Source of the DNA: Alphaproteobacteria bacterium | GTDB taxonomy: Bacteria > Myxococcota_A > UBA796 > UBA2385 | Direction of reading: 5' to 3' | NCBI GenBank assembly: GCA_020632755.1 | Contig: JACKEY010000019.1 | Coordinates: 1 to 64,000 of the forward strand | Length of the DNA: 64,000 bases | Part shown: positions 10,227 to 18,145 of the stretch, piece after piece | Layout: the number at the start of each line of letters is the position of its first letter | Numbering within the stretch: the first letter of the stretch is position 1 | Program-made: the position numbers and the translations under genes | The notes under the pieces: model-generated | What the model saw: only the letters and a program-made list of their open reading frames with translations | Told to the model about the DNA's origin: nothing | Databases searched by the model: none

Positions 10227-10928
10227 CTATCCGGCGTTCCCCTGCGGCACCCGACCCAGCAGGGCGTCGACGGCCTGGATGTACTCGTCGATGCTGTCGA
10301 CGAGCGGTCCGATGTCCAGGTGGAAGGGAGCCGGCGGCCCGGGAGGCGCCAGCTGCTCGACCGCGGCGCCGACCATGGCGTCCAGCTGCAGGTGGGCCCG
10401 CCGGAGCTGGCGCAGCTCGCTGCGGTCCGTCTCGGACAGGCCCGTCCCCTGGCCGTCTCGATGCCACAGCGCTTCGAGGGCCTCGGCGCGCTCGTCCAGG
10501 CCCCGGTGGGCAGCACGCAGGCTGTCTCGGGGCGCATCGACGTGGCGCTTCACGTCGGCCCCTGCCATCGGCAGCACGAAGGCGTGACGGGACATGGCGT
10601 CGGCGACCAGCGCGTCCAGGCGCCGCCCCCGCCGCCAGGCGCGGTTCCAGCCCGCCAGGCCCCCGGTCAGGGTGCCTGCGATCATCGCCAGCACCAGCAC
10701 GACGGCGCTGTTGGTGTGCAGCAGCAGCTCGGAGGTGCTGCCCACGAGGGAGACCAGCGCGACGCCGACCGCGAAGCCCAGCCAGGCCCCGACGACGACG
10801 GTGAGCCCCAGCCGACGCGGCGCGAGCAGGGCGCGCAGCGACGCCGGCAGGTGTTCGGGCGCGGCCCGGGACAGCAGGTCCAGGGCCTCAGCGGCGCTCA
10901 AGCTGGAGTCGGCGGACGGGGTCGACAC
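10227..10928 (-). CDS. Array protein 3: two-helix membrane coiled-coil protein
   Basis: The 233 residues make this the shortest array member. A short N-terminal region (SAAEALDLLSRAAPEHLPASLRALL) leads to hydrophobic helices at about 40-62 and 73-94, a basic stretch, then MSRHAFVLPMAGADV (AFV 116-118), DAPRDSLRAA (131-140) and a charged helical tail. The GTG start at 10928 is the most likely; it lies within the last 41 bases of the upstream gene, a longer overlap than elsewhere in the array. aroC starts 24 bases after its stop. Function unknown; membership in the family is by the AFV/PR block and the shared plan. Confidence 0.7.
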   Translation of the reverse strand: MSTPSADSSLSAAEALDLLSRAAPEHLPASLRALLAPRRLGLTVVVGAWLGFAVGVALVSLVGSTSELLLHTNSAVVLVLAMIAGTLTGGLAGWNRAWRRGRRLDALVADAMSRHAFVLPMAGADVKRHVDAPRDSLRAAHRGLDERAEALEALWHRDGQGTGLSETDRSELRQLRRAHLQLDAMVGAAVEQLAPPGPPAPFHLDIGPLVDSIDEYIQAVDALLGRVPQGNAG

Positions 10929-11769
10929 CCGCAGAGGGTACCGGCTGCGTCGCGCCGCGACCACCCGGAGCGATGCGCCCACGACATGCCGCGACCTGCG
11001 CGGCCAGCTCGTCGACCGCGGCGACCTGTCCGCCGATGCGTTCGAGCGTGGGCGCAGGCGGATCCGGAGGGCCCAGCCGATCGCGCAGCGTGCGCAGGCG
11101 CTCGACCAGCCGCTCCTGCCGACGGTGGAGCGCGAGCAGCTCGGCCTGCCACTCCCTCGGCGCATCGAGCGGCAGGTCCACGGGCAGGTCGGCCGCCTCG
11201 GTCAGGATCTCCTGGGCGGCACGCGCTTCGTCCAGCAGCTCGGCCAGCTCGGCCCCGAGCGCTTCGAGCCGCACCAGCGCTCCGTCCAGCCGCCGCCGCG
11301 GCCCGGCCAGGTTCACCAGGTGGCGCCCGGCCCGCGGGAGCACGAAGGCGGTGTCCTGCAGCCAGGCGTGCAAGGCGCTGGCCTGGCGGGACTGCCTGCG
11401 CGTCGCGGCCGCCAGGTGCCAGCGGATGCCGAGCACCGACGCGCCGACCAGGACCGCACAGAGTGCGGTGGCCAGGCCGATCACCAGCCCGACGGCCCCC
11501 ATGGGGCTCGGGTCGAGGGCCAGCTGGGCGAGCACCAGGGCGCAGAAGGTGCCGAAGACGCCGGCCAGCCCTGCGCTGGTGCCGACCACCACGAGCATCA
11601 CGGCCGCGGCAGGTGCCGGGCGGCGGTGGGCGAGCTGTCCCCCGACGCCGGGCAGGGACAGGGCATCGAGCTGCATCCGCACCCGCTCCCGCGCCACGCG
11701 GTCCTCGGAGAGCAGCGCGTCGAGCTCTTCGGGCGCGAGCTCGCGTCGCGGCGGCGGCGGCAGGGTCAT
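10888..11769 (-). CDS. Array protein 4: prototype two-helix membrane coiled-coil protein
   Basis: The 293 residues give the clearest view of the family. The N-terminal part is cytoplasmic-looking (ELDALLSEDRVARERVRM, then LDALSLPGVGGQLA at 34-47). Helices follow at about 55-82 and 90-114, then a basic turn, LHAWLQDTAFVLPRAGRHLV (AFV 141-143), NLAGPRRRLD (153-162), and ~100 residues of heptad-like helix (ALVRLEALGAELAELLDEAR). A PPDPPAPTLE break precedes a final helix. The ATG overlaps the previous gene's TGA by 4 bases (11766-11769). No enzyme motif is visible. It could be a scaffold or chain-length-type regulator of a surface-polymer machine, but that is inference from the neighbours. Confidence 0.78.
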   Translation of the reverse strand: MTLPPPPRRELAPEELDALLSEDRVARERVRMQLDALSLPGVGGQLAHRRPAPAAAVMLVVVGTSAGLAGVFGTFCALVLAQLALDPSPMGAVGLVIGLATALCAVLVGASVLGIRWHLAAATRRQSRQASALHAWLQDTAFVLPRAGRHLVNLAGPRRRLDGALVRLEALGAELAELLDEARAAQEILTEAADLPVDLPLDAPREWQAELLALHRRQERLVERLRTLRDRLGPPDPPAPTLERIGGQVAAVDELAAQVAACRGRIAPGGRGATQPVPSAGVDPVRRLQLERR

Positions 11770-12566
11770 CGGAGCTCCAGGCGCGCCGTCAGGACGGTCA
11801 CGCCTTCGTCGAGCACGTCGATGCCTACGAACAGCAGCTGGAGATCCTGCAGGAACGGCGCCGCGGGCTCGGGGGGCCCCAGCCGCGCCCGCTCGGCCCG
11901 GGTTCGGGCGAGGAGGCGGGCGTGCAGGTCGACCAGCCGTCGTTGCTCGCGGCGCAGCGGGTCGAGGTCGTCCCGGGGCGAGGGCACGGGCAGAGAGGCG
12001 GCCTCGGCCAGCAGGGCCTGCGCGGCCAGCAGCTCGCCTCCCGCCTCGGCGAGGATGCGCTCGAGCTCCGCGAGCCGGTCCAGCGCCTCGTCCAGGCGCC
12101 TGCGCGGCACCTCGAGGTTCACGCCGATCCGCCCCTGGTCCTCGTGCACGAAGGCGGTGTGCTGCAGCCAGTCCACCAGCCGCCGCCCGGCGCTCTCCGC
12201 CTCCCTCCGCCGGCGCGCCCGCGAGCGGTTCGTGAGGTGAAGGGTGAGCAGGACGGCGCCGACGCAGACGAAGCCGCCCAGCCCTCCGATCCAGACCACG
12301 GGCTTCGTTCCCCAGACCATGGTGCCCATCTTCAGGGCCATCGCGACCATGCCGCTGAGGGCCAGACCCGACAGGCTCACGCCGGTCAGGACCGCCGCGA
12401 CGCCCATCGACGTGCGCAGGTGCCGGCGCACCGCCAGCAGGCGCGCGCCCTCGGCAGGCAGGCCGACCGCGGCGATCCGGCGGCGGGCCTCGTCCTGCAC
12501 CCCGTCGTCCACGTCCAGCAGCCCCGCCAGGTCCTCGGGGAGGAGCTCGTGACGGGGCAGGCTCAC
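11766..12566 (-). CDS. Array protein 5: two-helix membrane coiled-coil protein
   Basis: The 266 residues are closely similar in plan and motifs to the upstream-numbered array protein 4. An acidic N terminus carries EDLAGLLDVDDGVQDEARRR, and IAAVGLPAEGARLLA replaces LSLPGVGGQLA. Helices lie at about 53-79 and 88-112. The block LVDWLQHTAFVHEDQGRIGV (AFV 138-140) and NLEVPRRRLD (150-159) follow, then helices rich in Leu, Glu and Arg. The GTG start overlaps the upstream TGA by 4 bases (12563-12566), and the stop overlaps the next start by 4 bases. This gene, its neighbour and the 7442-8230 product are the most similar trio and support recent duplication. Confidence 0.77.
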   Translation of the reverse strand: MSLPRHELLPEDLAGLLDVDDGVQDEARRRIAAVGLPAEGARLLAVRRHLRTSMGVAAVLTGVSLSGLALSGMVAMALKMGTMVWGTKPVVWIGGLGGFVCVGAVLLTLHLTNRSRARRRREAESAGRRLVDWLQHTAFVHEDQGRIGVNLEVPRRRLDEALDRLAELERILAEAGGELLAAQALLAEAASLPVPSPRDDLDPLRREQRRLVDLHARLLARTRAERARLGPPEPAAPFLQDLQLLFVGIDVLDEGVTVLTARLELR

Positions 12567-13411
12567 GCGGGGTCCCCAGGCGGTCGGCCGTGCACGACGG
12601 GGGTCACGGCCTGCAGCACCGACCGGCCCCGAGCCAGGTCCCGACCGATGTCCCGCTGCCAGCCCGGCTGGCCCGAGCCTGCCGCCGACGCGGCGGCCTC
12701 GGCCAGGGCGGCGTCCACCTCGCGCAGCTCGTCGCGGGTCGACTCCAGCAGCGCGATGGCCCGGATCAGGTCGGCCCGGCGCTCGCTGAGGTCGGGGACG
12801 ACCCCGTCGAGCACGGTGCCCGCCGCCTCGGACCGCAGGGTGGTGGCCGCCTCTGCCTCGGCCAGCGCCTCGCGGGCCTGCTCGAGCAGCGTCGACAGCG
12901 GTGCCGTCACGTCCAGCAACGCCAGGCGAGGCACCGCGACGTGGACCACCCGTCCGTCGGGGCCTCGGTGCACGAAGGCGATGCAGCGCAGCGCCTCGAC
13001 CGCCAGCAGGCGCGCTTCGGCGAAACGCTGGGGCCGCCGGGCCTGTCCCCACACGACCAGCGCCGCGACAGCGACAGCCAGCAGGGTGACGACGGCCGCC
13101 ACGACCGGCGCGGACTCGCCGGGCTGCCCGGCCGCGATGCCCACACCCAGCCCGACCCCGATGCCGGCGACGACCATGGCCGCCAGGAACAGACCGGTGC
13201 GGGGCGCCCCAGGCTCGACCTCGACCGCCTCGCGCAGGGCGTCGAGGCCGGCCGGCCAGGCGCCGTCCACCGGGATCATCGAGCGGGCGATGGCCATGCG
13301 CAGGTGGAGGGGTCCCTGAACGAGCTGCTGGTGCTGGTCGAGGCCGATCTCGACGTCCGGCGGGGATCCGTCGGAGGAAGGAGCGACCGGTGCGAGCGGA
13401 GGGGCCGACAT
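12563..13411 (-). CDS. Array protein 6: first gene of the leftward array transcript
   Basis: The 282 residues have a long Pro/Ser/Asp N terminus and helices at about 71-95 and 101-121. The block is VEALRCIAFVHRGPDGRVV (AFV 145-147) with VAVPRLALLD (158-167), followed by a helical tail rich in Ala and Glu. It is more divergent than array proteins 4 and 5 but follows the same order of elements. A TAGAGT -10-like element ends 6 bases before the ATG, so the transcript is probably leaderless. The divergent glycosyltransferase gene starts 32 bases away. Function unknown. Confidence 0.72.
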   Translation of the reverse strand: MSAPPLAPVAPSSDGSPPDVEIGLDQHQQLVQGPLHLRMAIARSMIPVDGAWPAGLDALREAVEVEPGAPRTGLFLAAMVVAGIGVGLGVGIAAGQPGESAPVVAAVVTLLAVAVAALVVWGQARRPQRFAEARLLAVEALRCIAFVHRGPDGRVVHVAVPRLALLDVTAPLSTLLEQAREALAEAEAATTLRSEAAGTVLDGVVPDLSERRADLIRAIALLESTRDELREVDAALAEAAASAAGSGQPGWQRDIGRDLARGRSVLQAVTPVVHGRPPGDPA

Positions 13412-13417
13412 CGCCGC

Positions 13418-13435
13418 ACTCTACCGGGCTACCCT
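13418..13435. promoter_or_regulatory. Compact divergent promoter pair
   Basis: Leftward: TAGAGT (13423 to 13418) ends 6 bases before the ATG at 13411. Rightward: TACCCT (13430-13435) ends 7 bases before the GTG at 13443. Both -10-like elements fit in the 31-base gap between the divergent genes, and both predict leaderless mRNAs. Confidence 0.55.
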
Positions 13436-13442
13436 GCCCGGC

Positions 13443-14429
13443 GTGGACAAGGCCTCACCCGCAGTGCACGCCGTGGTCGTCACCTGGCAGGGAGGCGCCT
13501 GGCTGGCGCGCTGCCTCGACAGCCTGGCGGCCGCGCCGCTTCAGAGGGTGCACCTGGTCGTGACGGCCGGGGCGCCGGTGCCGCTGCCGACATCGCTCTG
13601 GGACCGCGTCCAGGTCCACCGCACGCCGGCCCCGGCGCACTTCGCCCTCGGTGCCAACCTCGGCCTGACCGCCGCCGCCGGCCACGACGTGCTGTTGCTC
13701 AACGACGACACCGAGCTGCTGCCGGGCGCGCTCGAGGCGCTGCTCGGCGCCCGCCACCGGCACGGACCGGGCATGTACCAGCCCCGGATCCTACTGGCGG
13801 ACGACGAAACACGCCTGGACAACGAAGGCCACGGGCTGTGGCCCGACGGCTTCAACCTGGCGCGGGGGCGGGGCCGGTCGGACCCCGGCGGCGGGCGGCC
13901 GGCGACCTTCTCGGGGGCGGCGGTGCTGCTCACCCGCGAGCTGCTGGCGGCCTGCGGCGGCTTCGATGCCGATCTGCAGGCCTTCGGCGAAGACGTGGAC
14001 CTGTCGCTTCGGGCCGCCCGTCGCGGCTTCGCCCTGCACGCCGTGCCGGACGCCCGGGTGCGGCACGCCCTGGGCGCGTCCTACGGCCGGGCCGACCGGC
14101 GCAAGCTGCACCTGGTCGAGCGCAACCGGATCCGCGCCGCCGTGCGCAGCCTGCCGGCCTCGGCCCTGTGCACGATGCCGCTGTGGACCACCCTGCGCCT
14201 GGCGGCCCTGGCAGCCGCGGCGGGCGCGGGCCGGGGCCTGGGCAGCACCGTCGCGCCCGCGGATCTGCTCGGCGTGGCCACCGGCACCCTGTCGGGGCTG
14301 CGCCACCTGCCCGATGCGCTGCGCAAGCGGCGCTCGGACGCGGTGGGCTGGACCGTGGGCGACGCAGCGATGTGGGGCCTGCTGCGTGACGGCCGGGTGC
14401 GCGCCGATGACCTCTGGGGCCGCGCCTAG
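13443..14429 (+). CDS. Family 2 glycosyltransferase, rhamnosyltransferase-like
   Basis: The 328 residues form a GT-A fold glycosyltransferase. The N terminus AVVVTWQGGAWLARCLDSL is typical of GT2. LLLNDDTELLPGALEAL supplies the DD/DxD-like metal and nucleotide site at about 83-99, and FSGAAVLLTRELLAACGGFD plus FGEDVDLSLRAARRG supplies the acceptor-side ED motif near 182. The C-terminal third is hydrophobic and may touch the membrane. It would transfer a sugar from an NDP donor to a lipid or glycan acceptor. It is the only rightward gene in the array region and converges on the 14435-15334 gene with 5 bases between. The dehydratase at 17201-18145 could supply its donor pathway. Confidence 0.85.
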   Translation: MDKASPAVHAVVVTWQGGAWLARCLDSLAAAPLQRVHLVVTAGAPVPLPTSLWDRVQVHRTPAPAHFALGANLGLTAAAGHDVLLLNDDTELLPGALEALLGARHRHGPGMYQPRILLADDETRLDNEGHGLWPDGFNLARGRGRSDPGGGRPATFSGAAVLLTRELLAACGGFDADLQAFGEDVDLSLRAARRGFALHAVPDARVRHALGASYGRADRRKLHLVERNRIRAAVRSLPASALCTMPLWTTLRLAALAAAAGAGRGLGSTVAPADLLGVATGTLSGLRHLPDALRKRRSDAVGWTVGDAAMWGLLRDGRVRADDLWGRA

Positions 14430-14438
14430 CAGCGCTAG
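14426..14438. repeat. CTAGCAGCGCTAG palindrome
   Basis: This 13-base interrupted palindrome covers the stop of the GT2 gene and the stop of the convergent array gene. A copy differing at one base (CTAGCAGTGCTAG) lies at 20675-20687. CTAG is rare in such GC-rich DNA. Confidence 0.5.
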
Positions 14439-15334
14439 CCTCCCCGCGCCGTGCCCGACGGCTGGCGCCGCACCACCAGCCCCAGCTGGCGCCGGACCCG
14501 TCCCGCCTCGTCCTCCAGCTCCTCGGTCTCGTCCCGGTAGAGCTCCAGGGGCAACAGCCCGGGTCCCTCGCCGCCGGGTCCCTCGCCGCCCGGCGCCTCC
14601 TCCCCGGCGAGGGACTCCTCCCCGGCGAGCGCTGCCGCAGCGGCTTCGACCCGCGTCGCCAGCAGCCGCGCACGTTCTCGGCCCCGGACCAGCGCCCGGT
14701 CGGCCCCCGGCGCGTCCGGCAGCGCCCCGGGGATCGGCGCGGCCCGGATCTCGCCGGCCAGGGCCTGCCGCGCCTGCCCCTCCTCGCAGAGCTCGGCCCA
14801 GTCGGCGGCCAGGCTCCGGGTGCGCACCCGCAGGGCCTCCAGGCCGTCGCGCGGCACCTCCAGGTTGTCGATCCGCTCCCGGCCCGTGGTCAGGCTCCAG
14901 GCCCGCCCGGCCAGCGCCGCGGCGACCTCGCGGCGCCAGACCGCGGTGCCCTGGGCGATCGACAGCGTCGAGCGCAGCATGCCGAAGCCCGTGAGCAGGA
15001 AGAGCAGCCACGGCAGCCCGACGACCGCACCCAGGCCACCCCACAGCTGCTCCGGCGCCTGCTCCAGCAGCAGTGCCCCCCCACCGCCCAGCGCGAGCTG
15101 CAGCAGCGTCAGGGGCGTCAGGATCAGCACCAGTCCGAACATCAGGGTCGGCAGGGTCAGCGCCAGCACGACGGCGAGCTGGCCGTAGGGGCGCACCTGT
15201 TGCGGCAGCCGCGCCTCGGGGCGGTTGCGGGACAGGCGGACCAGCGCCGACTCGAGCCGCCGGTCCTCGGGTGGCAGCCCCCGCGCCAGCCGGTGGGCGT
15301 CGGCGCGTCGGATGGTGCGTCGGGTCTCAGCCAT
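14435..15334 (-). CDS. Array protein 7: divergent two-helix membrane protein
   Basis: The 299 residues are a remote array member. A basic N terminus (about 1-45) precedes helices at about 52-80 and 100-121. The block is degenerate: GRAWSLTTGRERIDNLEVPRDGLEAL (143-168) keeps NLEVPR but has lost AFV. The helical tail contains the insertion EESLAGEEAPGGEGPGGE. The ATG overlaps the stop of the upstream array gene by 8 bases. It ends the transcript that starts with the dehydratase gene. Unknown function; family assignment is less secure than for array proteins 4 and 5. Confidence 0.66.
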   Translation of the reverse strand: MAETRRTIRRADAHRLARGLPPEDRRLESALVRLSRNRPEARLPQQVRPYGQLAVVLALTLPTLMFGLVLILTPLTLLQLALGGGGALLLEQAPEQLWGGLGAVVGLPWLLFLLTGFGMLRSTLSIAQGTAVWRREVAAALAGRAWSLTTGRERIDNLEVPRDGLEALRVRTRSLAADWAELCEEGQARQALAGEIRAAPIPGALPDAPGADRALVRGRERARLLATRVEAAAAALAGEESLAGEEAPGGEGPGGEGPGLLPLELYRDETEELEDEAGRVRRQLGLVVRRQPSGTARGG

Positions 15335-16220
15335 GGGGGCCGTCGGCCTGCAGCGACGCCCATGCCCGCGCGACCTGCGCGAGCTCGCCGTACAGCTCGG
15401 TCAGATCGGCCTCGGCCACGCCGCCGTCGTCCCCCCGGGTCACGAGCTCGTCCTGCCCGGCCAGCTCGCGGCGGGTCCAGGCGACCTCCTTGCGCAGCGC
15501 CAGCACCTGCTCCCGCACGGCAACGGTCCGCTCGAGGGCGTCCAGCAGGCGCCAACGCGACGCCCCCGCCTCGGCCCGCAGCCCGGCCAGCTCGCCGACC
15601 AGCGCCACGCCGGCGCGCAGCTCCTCTTCCTGGCTGTCCAGCAGCAGCTCGCGCTCTCGCAGCCAGCCCTCCCAGGTCTGCAGGCTGCGCTCGGCCGGCC
15701 CCCGGCCGTCGACCAGCCGGCTGCCATCCCGGGCGACGAAGGGATGGGTCGCCAGCGTCCGCAGGGCGGCGGACCAGCCCCCGGGCGCGTCCCAGGGCTC
15801 GCCGTCCAGCGGGGCCGCGTCGAGGGGGGCCGCCGCTTCCCGGCGCAAGCGGGCCAGCGCCACCACGAGCCCGGCGGCGACGCCTGCGCAGAGCACACCC
15901 ACCACCAGGCCCTCGATGGTCCGCTGCGCCGCCCCGACCGTCAGCACCAGCCCCATGACCAGCCAGGTGAACGGCGGGATCCGCAGCCGCCCGTGATCCA
16001 GCAGGGCCTGCCAGCCGGTCGGCAGCGCCCGCCGCTTCCAGCCCGACCAGCGGGGCGCCAGGTCCAGCTCCTGCACCGCCGCGACCACCGCGGCGCGCCC
16101 CTGCCCCACCTGCCACGGCTCGACGGGGATGCGCAGGACGGGCGGGGCCTCGACCGGCCGCGGCTGGCCCGTGGCGCCGCGCACCCGGGTCTGGAACCGC
16201 GCCCAGCGCCCCGCACTCAC
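15327..16220 (-). CDS. Array protein 8: divergent two-helix membrane protein coupled to a glycosyltransferase
   Basis: The 297 residues include an N-terminal soluble part of about 80 residues and two helices (about 82-98 and 103-123). A shortened block LRTLATHPFVARDGSRLVDG (153-172) replaces AFV with PFV, and a long charged helical tail follows. The GTG start overlaps the TGA of the upstream GT2 gene by 4 bases (16217-16220), so translation is probably coupled to it. The next array gene overlaps its end by 8 bases. It is assigned to the family by plan, position and the PFV block. Confidence 0.66.
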   Translation of the reverse strand: MSAGRWARFQTRVRGATGQPRPVEAPPVLRIPVEPWQVGQGRAAVVAAVQELDLAPRWSGWKRRALPTGWQALLDHGRLRIPPFTWLVMGLVLTVGAAQRTIEGLVVGVLCAGVAAGLVVALARLRREAAAPLDAAPLDGEPWDAPGGWSAALRTLATHPFVARDGSRLVDGRGPAERSLQTWEGWLRERELLLDSQEEELRAGVALVGELAGLRAEAGASRWRLLDALERTVAVREQVLALRKEVAWTRRELAGQDELVTRGDDGGVAEADLTELYGELAQVARAWASLQADGPHG

Positions 16221-17200
16221 CCGTCGGCGCCGTCGCGGGCGCCCCGGTACTGCCCGACCAGCTCGGCCACCTGGTTGAGCAGCTCGACCGGCCCCCCCTT
16301 GGCGACGGGCCGGGTGACCCCCGGCAGGGCCCGCGCCAGGGCCAGCAGGGACGGCACCGCCGGGGCGTGGCCCATCGCGGTCAGCTCGGCGTGCATGGCC
16401 CGCGTGCGCTGGTACAGGGCCCGCGGGGTGCGGCGGTGGCTGTGCACGACCACGGCCCGCGGCTGGTAGCCGACGTGGCGCCCGCGGCTCCACCAGGCGT
16501 CTTCGGCGATCGGCACATCGGGCAGCGGGTGCCGCCGCAGCACGTCGGTCCGGTACAGGGTGGCCACGTCGTCGGCCTGGGGTGCGGCGACCACGCGCTC
16601 GCCCGACGGCGTCCAGCGCCGCAGCCGCTCGGCGGTGACGTGGTCGGCCCCGGGCCAGGGCAGCTGACGGGCCACCATCGCCTCCCAGCGGGGTGCATCC
16701 TGGAGCGACTCCACCAGCAGGCGCAGGAAGCCGCGCCCGAGCGGCACCGCGTCGTCGACCGTGAAGAAGACGTAGGGCGTGCGCACGTGGGCCAGGGCGG
16801 CCTGGCGGGTGCGGCCATGCCCCTGCCAGGGCACAACCAGCCGCTCGGCGCCGTCGATCCGTTCGGGGCCGTCATCGCCGTTGACCAGCACCAGGATGCG
16901 CGGCCGCACGTCCTGGGCGCGCAGGGCCGCGAGCCCCAGGGGCACCCGCCGGTGGGTGGGCACCACGACGGTGACCAGGTCCGTGGGTGCATCGGGCGCG
17001 GCGGCGGGCGCCATGCGCGCTTCGACGGCGGCGCGCAGCCGCTCGTCGCTGGTCCGCACCGTGGTCAGCAGGGGCGCGAGCTCGTCCACCCGCAACCCCT
17101 CGGGCACCGGCCCCTCGGGGGCCCAGTGCACGGGCTCACCGTCGATCAGCGCCTGGCGCAGGCGCTTGATGCTTCGGCGGTCGAAGCGGCGCAGCTCCAC
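16217..17200 (-). CDS. Family 2 glycosyltransferase
   Basis: The 327 residues contain a GT-A core starting near residue 73: LVTVVVPTHRRVPLGLAAL, then VLVNGDDGPERI and YVFFTVDDAVPLGRGFLRLLV, where VDDA is the likely metal and nucleotide-binding acidic pair. PIAEDAWWSRGRHVGYQPRAVV follows in the acceptor region, where an ED motif is expected. The N-terminal ~70 residues are not part of the core fold and look like a separate helical segment. The GTG start directly follows the TGA of the dehydratase gene with no gap, and array protein 8 overlaps its end. Donor and acceptor are unknown; the neighbouring RmlB-like enzyme suggests a deoxysugar. Confidence 0.82.
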   Translation of the reverse strand: MELRRFDRRSIKRLRQALIDGEPVHWAPEGPVPEGLRVDELAPLLTTVRTSDERLRAAVEARMAPAAAPDAPTDLVTVVVPTHRRVPLGLAALRAQDVRPRILVLVNGDDGPERIDGAERLVVPWQGHGRTRQAALAHVRTPYVFFTVDDAVPLGRGFLRLLVESLQDAPRWEAMVARQLPWPGADHVTAERLRRWTPSGERVVAAPQADDVATLYRTDVLRRHPLPDVPIAEDAWWSRGRHVGYQPRAVVVHSHRRTPRALYQRTRAMHAELTAMGHAPAVPSLLALARALPGVTRPVAKGGPVELLNQVAELVGQYRGARDGADG

Positions 17201-18145
17201 TCAGCCCTCCTCGGCCCACAGGGCCAGGCCCTCGTCCGCGACCCAGGCCACCGTGCGGGCCAGGCCGTCCTGCAGCGACACCCGGGGCGCCCACGACAGC
17301 GCCCGGCGGGTGGCCGCATCGTCCAGGGCGTAGCGGATGTCCTGGCCCTGGCGCTCCGGCAGGAAGCCGATGTCGGCGGTGCGGCCGGTGCGCGCAGCGA
17401 CCAGCTCGACCACCGCCCGGCACAGCGCCAGGTTCGGCCGCTGGGCATGCGCCGCCAGGTGCCAGATCGCGCCGTCCTGCCAGCAATCCAGCGCCTGCGC
17501 CAGCCCGCGGGCGGCGTCTTCGACGAACAGCCAGTCGCGGGCCGCGGTGCCCCGGCCCTGGACCGGCACCGGCCCGCCGGCCAGCGCGTCGCGGATCCAC
17601 CAGGGCACCGCCTTCTCGGGGTGCTGCCGGGGGCCGTAGCAGTTGACCAGCCGCACCATCGCCGCCGACAGGCCGTGGGTCTTGCGCCAGGCGTGCACCA
17701 GCGCCTCCGCACCGGCCTTGCTCGCCGCGTAGGGATTGCCGGGCCGGGTCGGGGCATCGGGCCCCAGCGCGCCCTCGGCGACCTCGCCCAGCACCTCGTC
17801 CGTGGACAGGTGCAGGAAGCGCCGGACACCGGCGTCGACCGCGGCCTGCAGCAGCACCCGGGTGCCCTCGACGTTGGTCCGCACGAAGCCGCCGGGGTCC
17901 GTCAGGGACCGCTCGACGTGGCTCTCGGCCGCGGCGTGCACCACGTCCCCGCAGCCGTCCAGCGCCGCCGCCACCGCCGCCGGATCGGTGATGTCGCCGA
18001 CCACCAGCTCGCAGTCGACGCCCGAGAGGTGCGCCGCCCGCCCGGCGTAGGTCAGCGCGTCGAGCACCCGGACCACCCGACCCCGGGCGACCAGCTCGCG
18101 GGCCAGCTGCGAGCCGATGAAGCCGGCGCCTCCGGTGAGCAGCAC
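17201..18145 (-). CDS. NDP-sugar 4,6-dehydratase, RmlB-like
   Basis: An extended SDR enzyme of 314 residues. It shows the NAD site TGGAGFIGSQLAREL at the N terminus, DALTYAGRAAHL (typical of dTDP-glucose 4,6-dehydratase) and the STDEVLG motif whose Thr-Asp-Glu forms the dehydratase triad. YAASKAGAE holds the Tyr and Lys, and NCYGPRQHPEKAVP matches the RmlB substrate loop. It probably makes a 4-keto-6-deoxy nucleotide sugar for the glycosyltransferases next to it. The GTG at 18145 is the best available start. The rest of an rml operon (rmlA, rmlC, rmlD) is not in the window. A TAGGCT -10-like element lies at 18192-18187. Confidence 0.85.
   Translation of the reverse strand: MLLTGGAGFIGSQLARELVARGRVVRVLDALTYAGRAAHLSGVDCELVVGDITDPAAVAAALDGCGDVVHAAAESHVERSLTDPGGFVRTNVEGTRVLLQAAVDAGVRRFLHLSTDEVLGEVAEGALGPDAPTRPGNPYAASKAGAEALVHAWRKTHGLSAAMVRLVNCYGPRQHPEKAVPWWIRDALAGGPVPVQGRGTAARDWLFVEDAARGLAQALDCWQDGAIWHLAAHAQRPNLALCRAVVELVAARTGRTADIGFLPERQGQDIRYALDDAATRRALSWAPRVSLQDGLARTVAWVADEGLALWAEEG

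Noticed and set aside
8919..13319. A 1466-codon plus-strand open frame opposite the array
   Set aside because: It is antisense to aroC and five array genes that have conserved motifs and coupled starts. Its translation is Gly/Arg/Gln-rich noise.
13443..18145. Genomic-island origin for the sugar genes
   Set aside because: No tRNA, integrase, transposase or visible composition shift flanks the region, and gene packing and GC bias look like the rest of the window.
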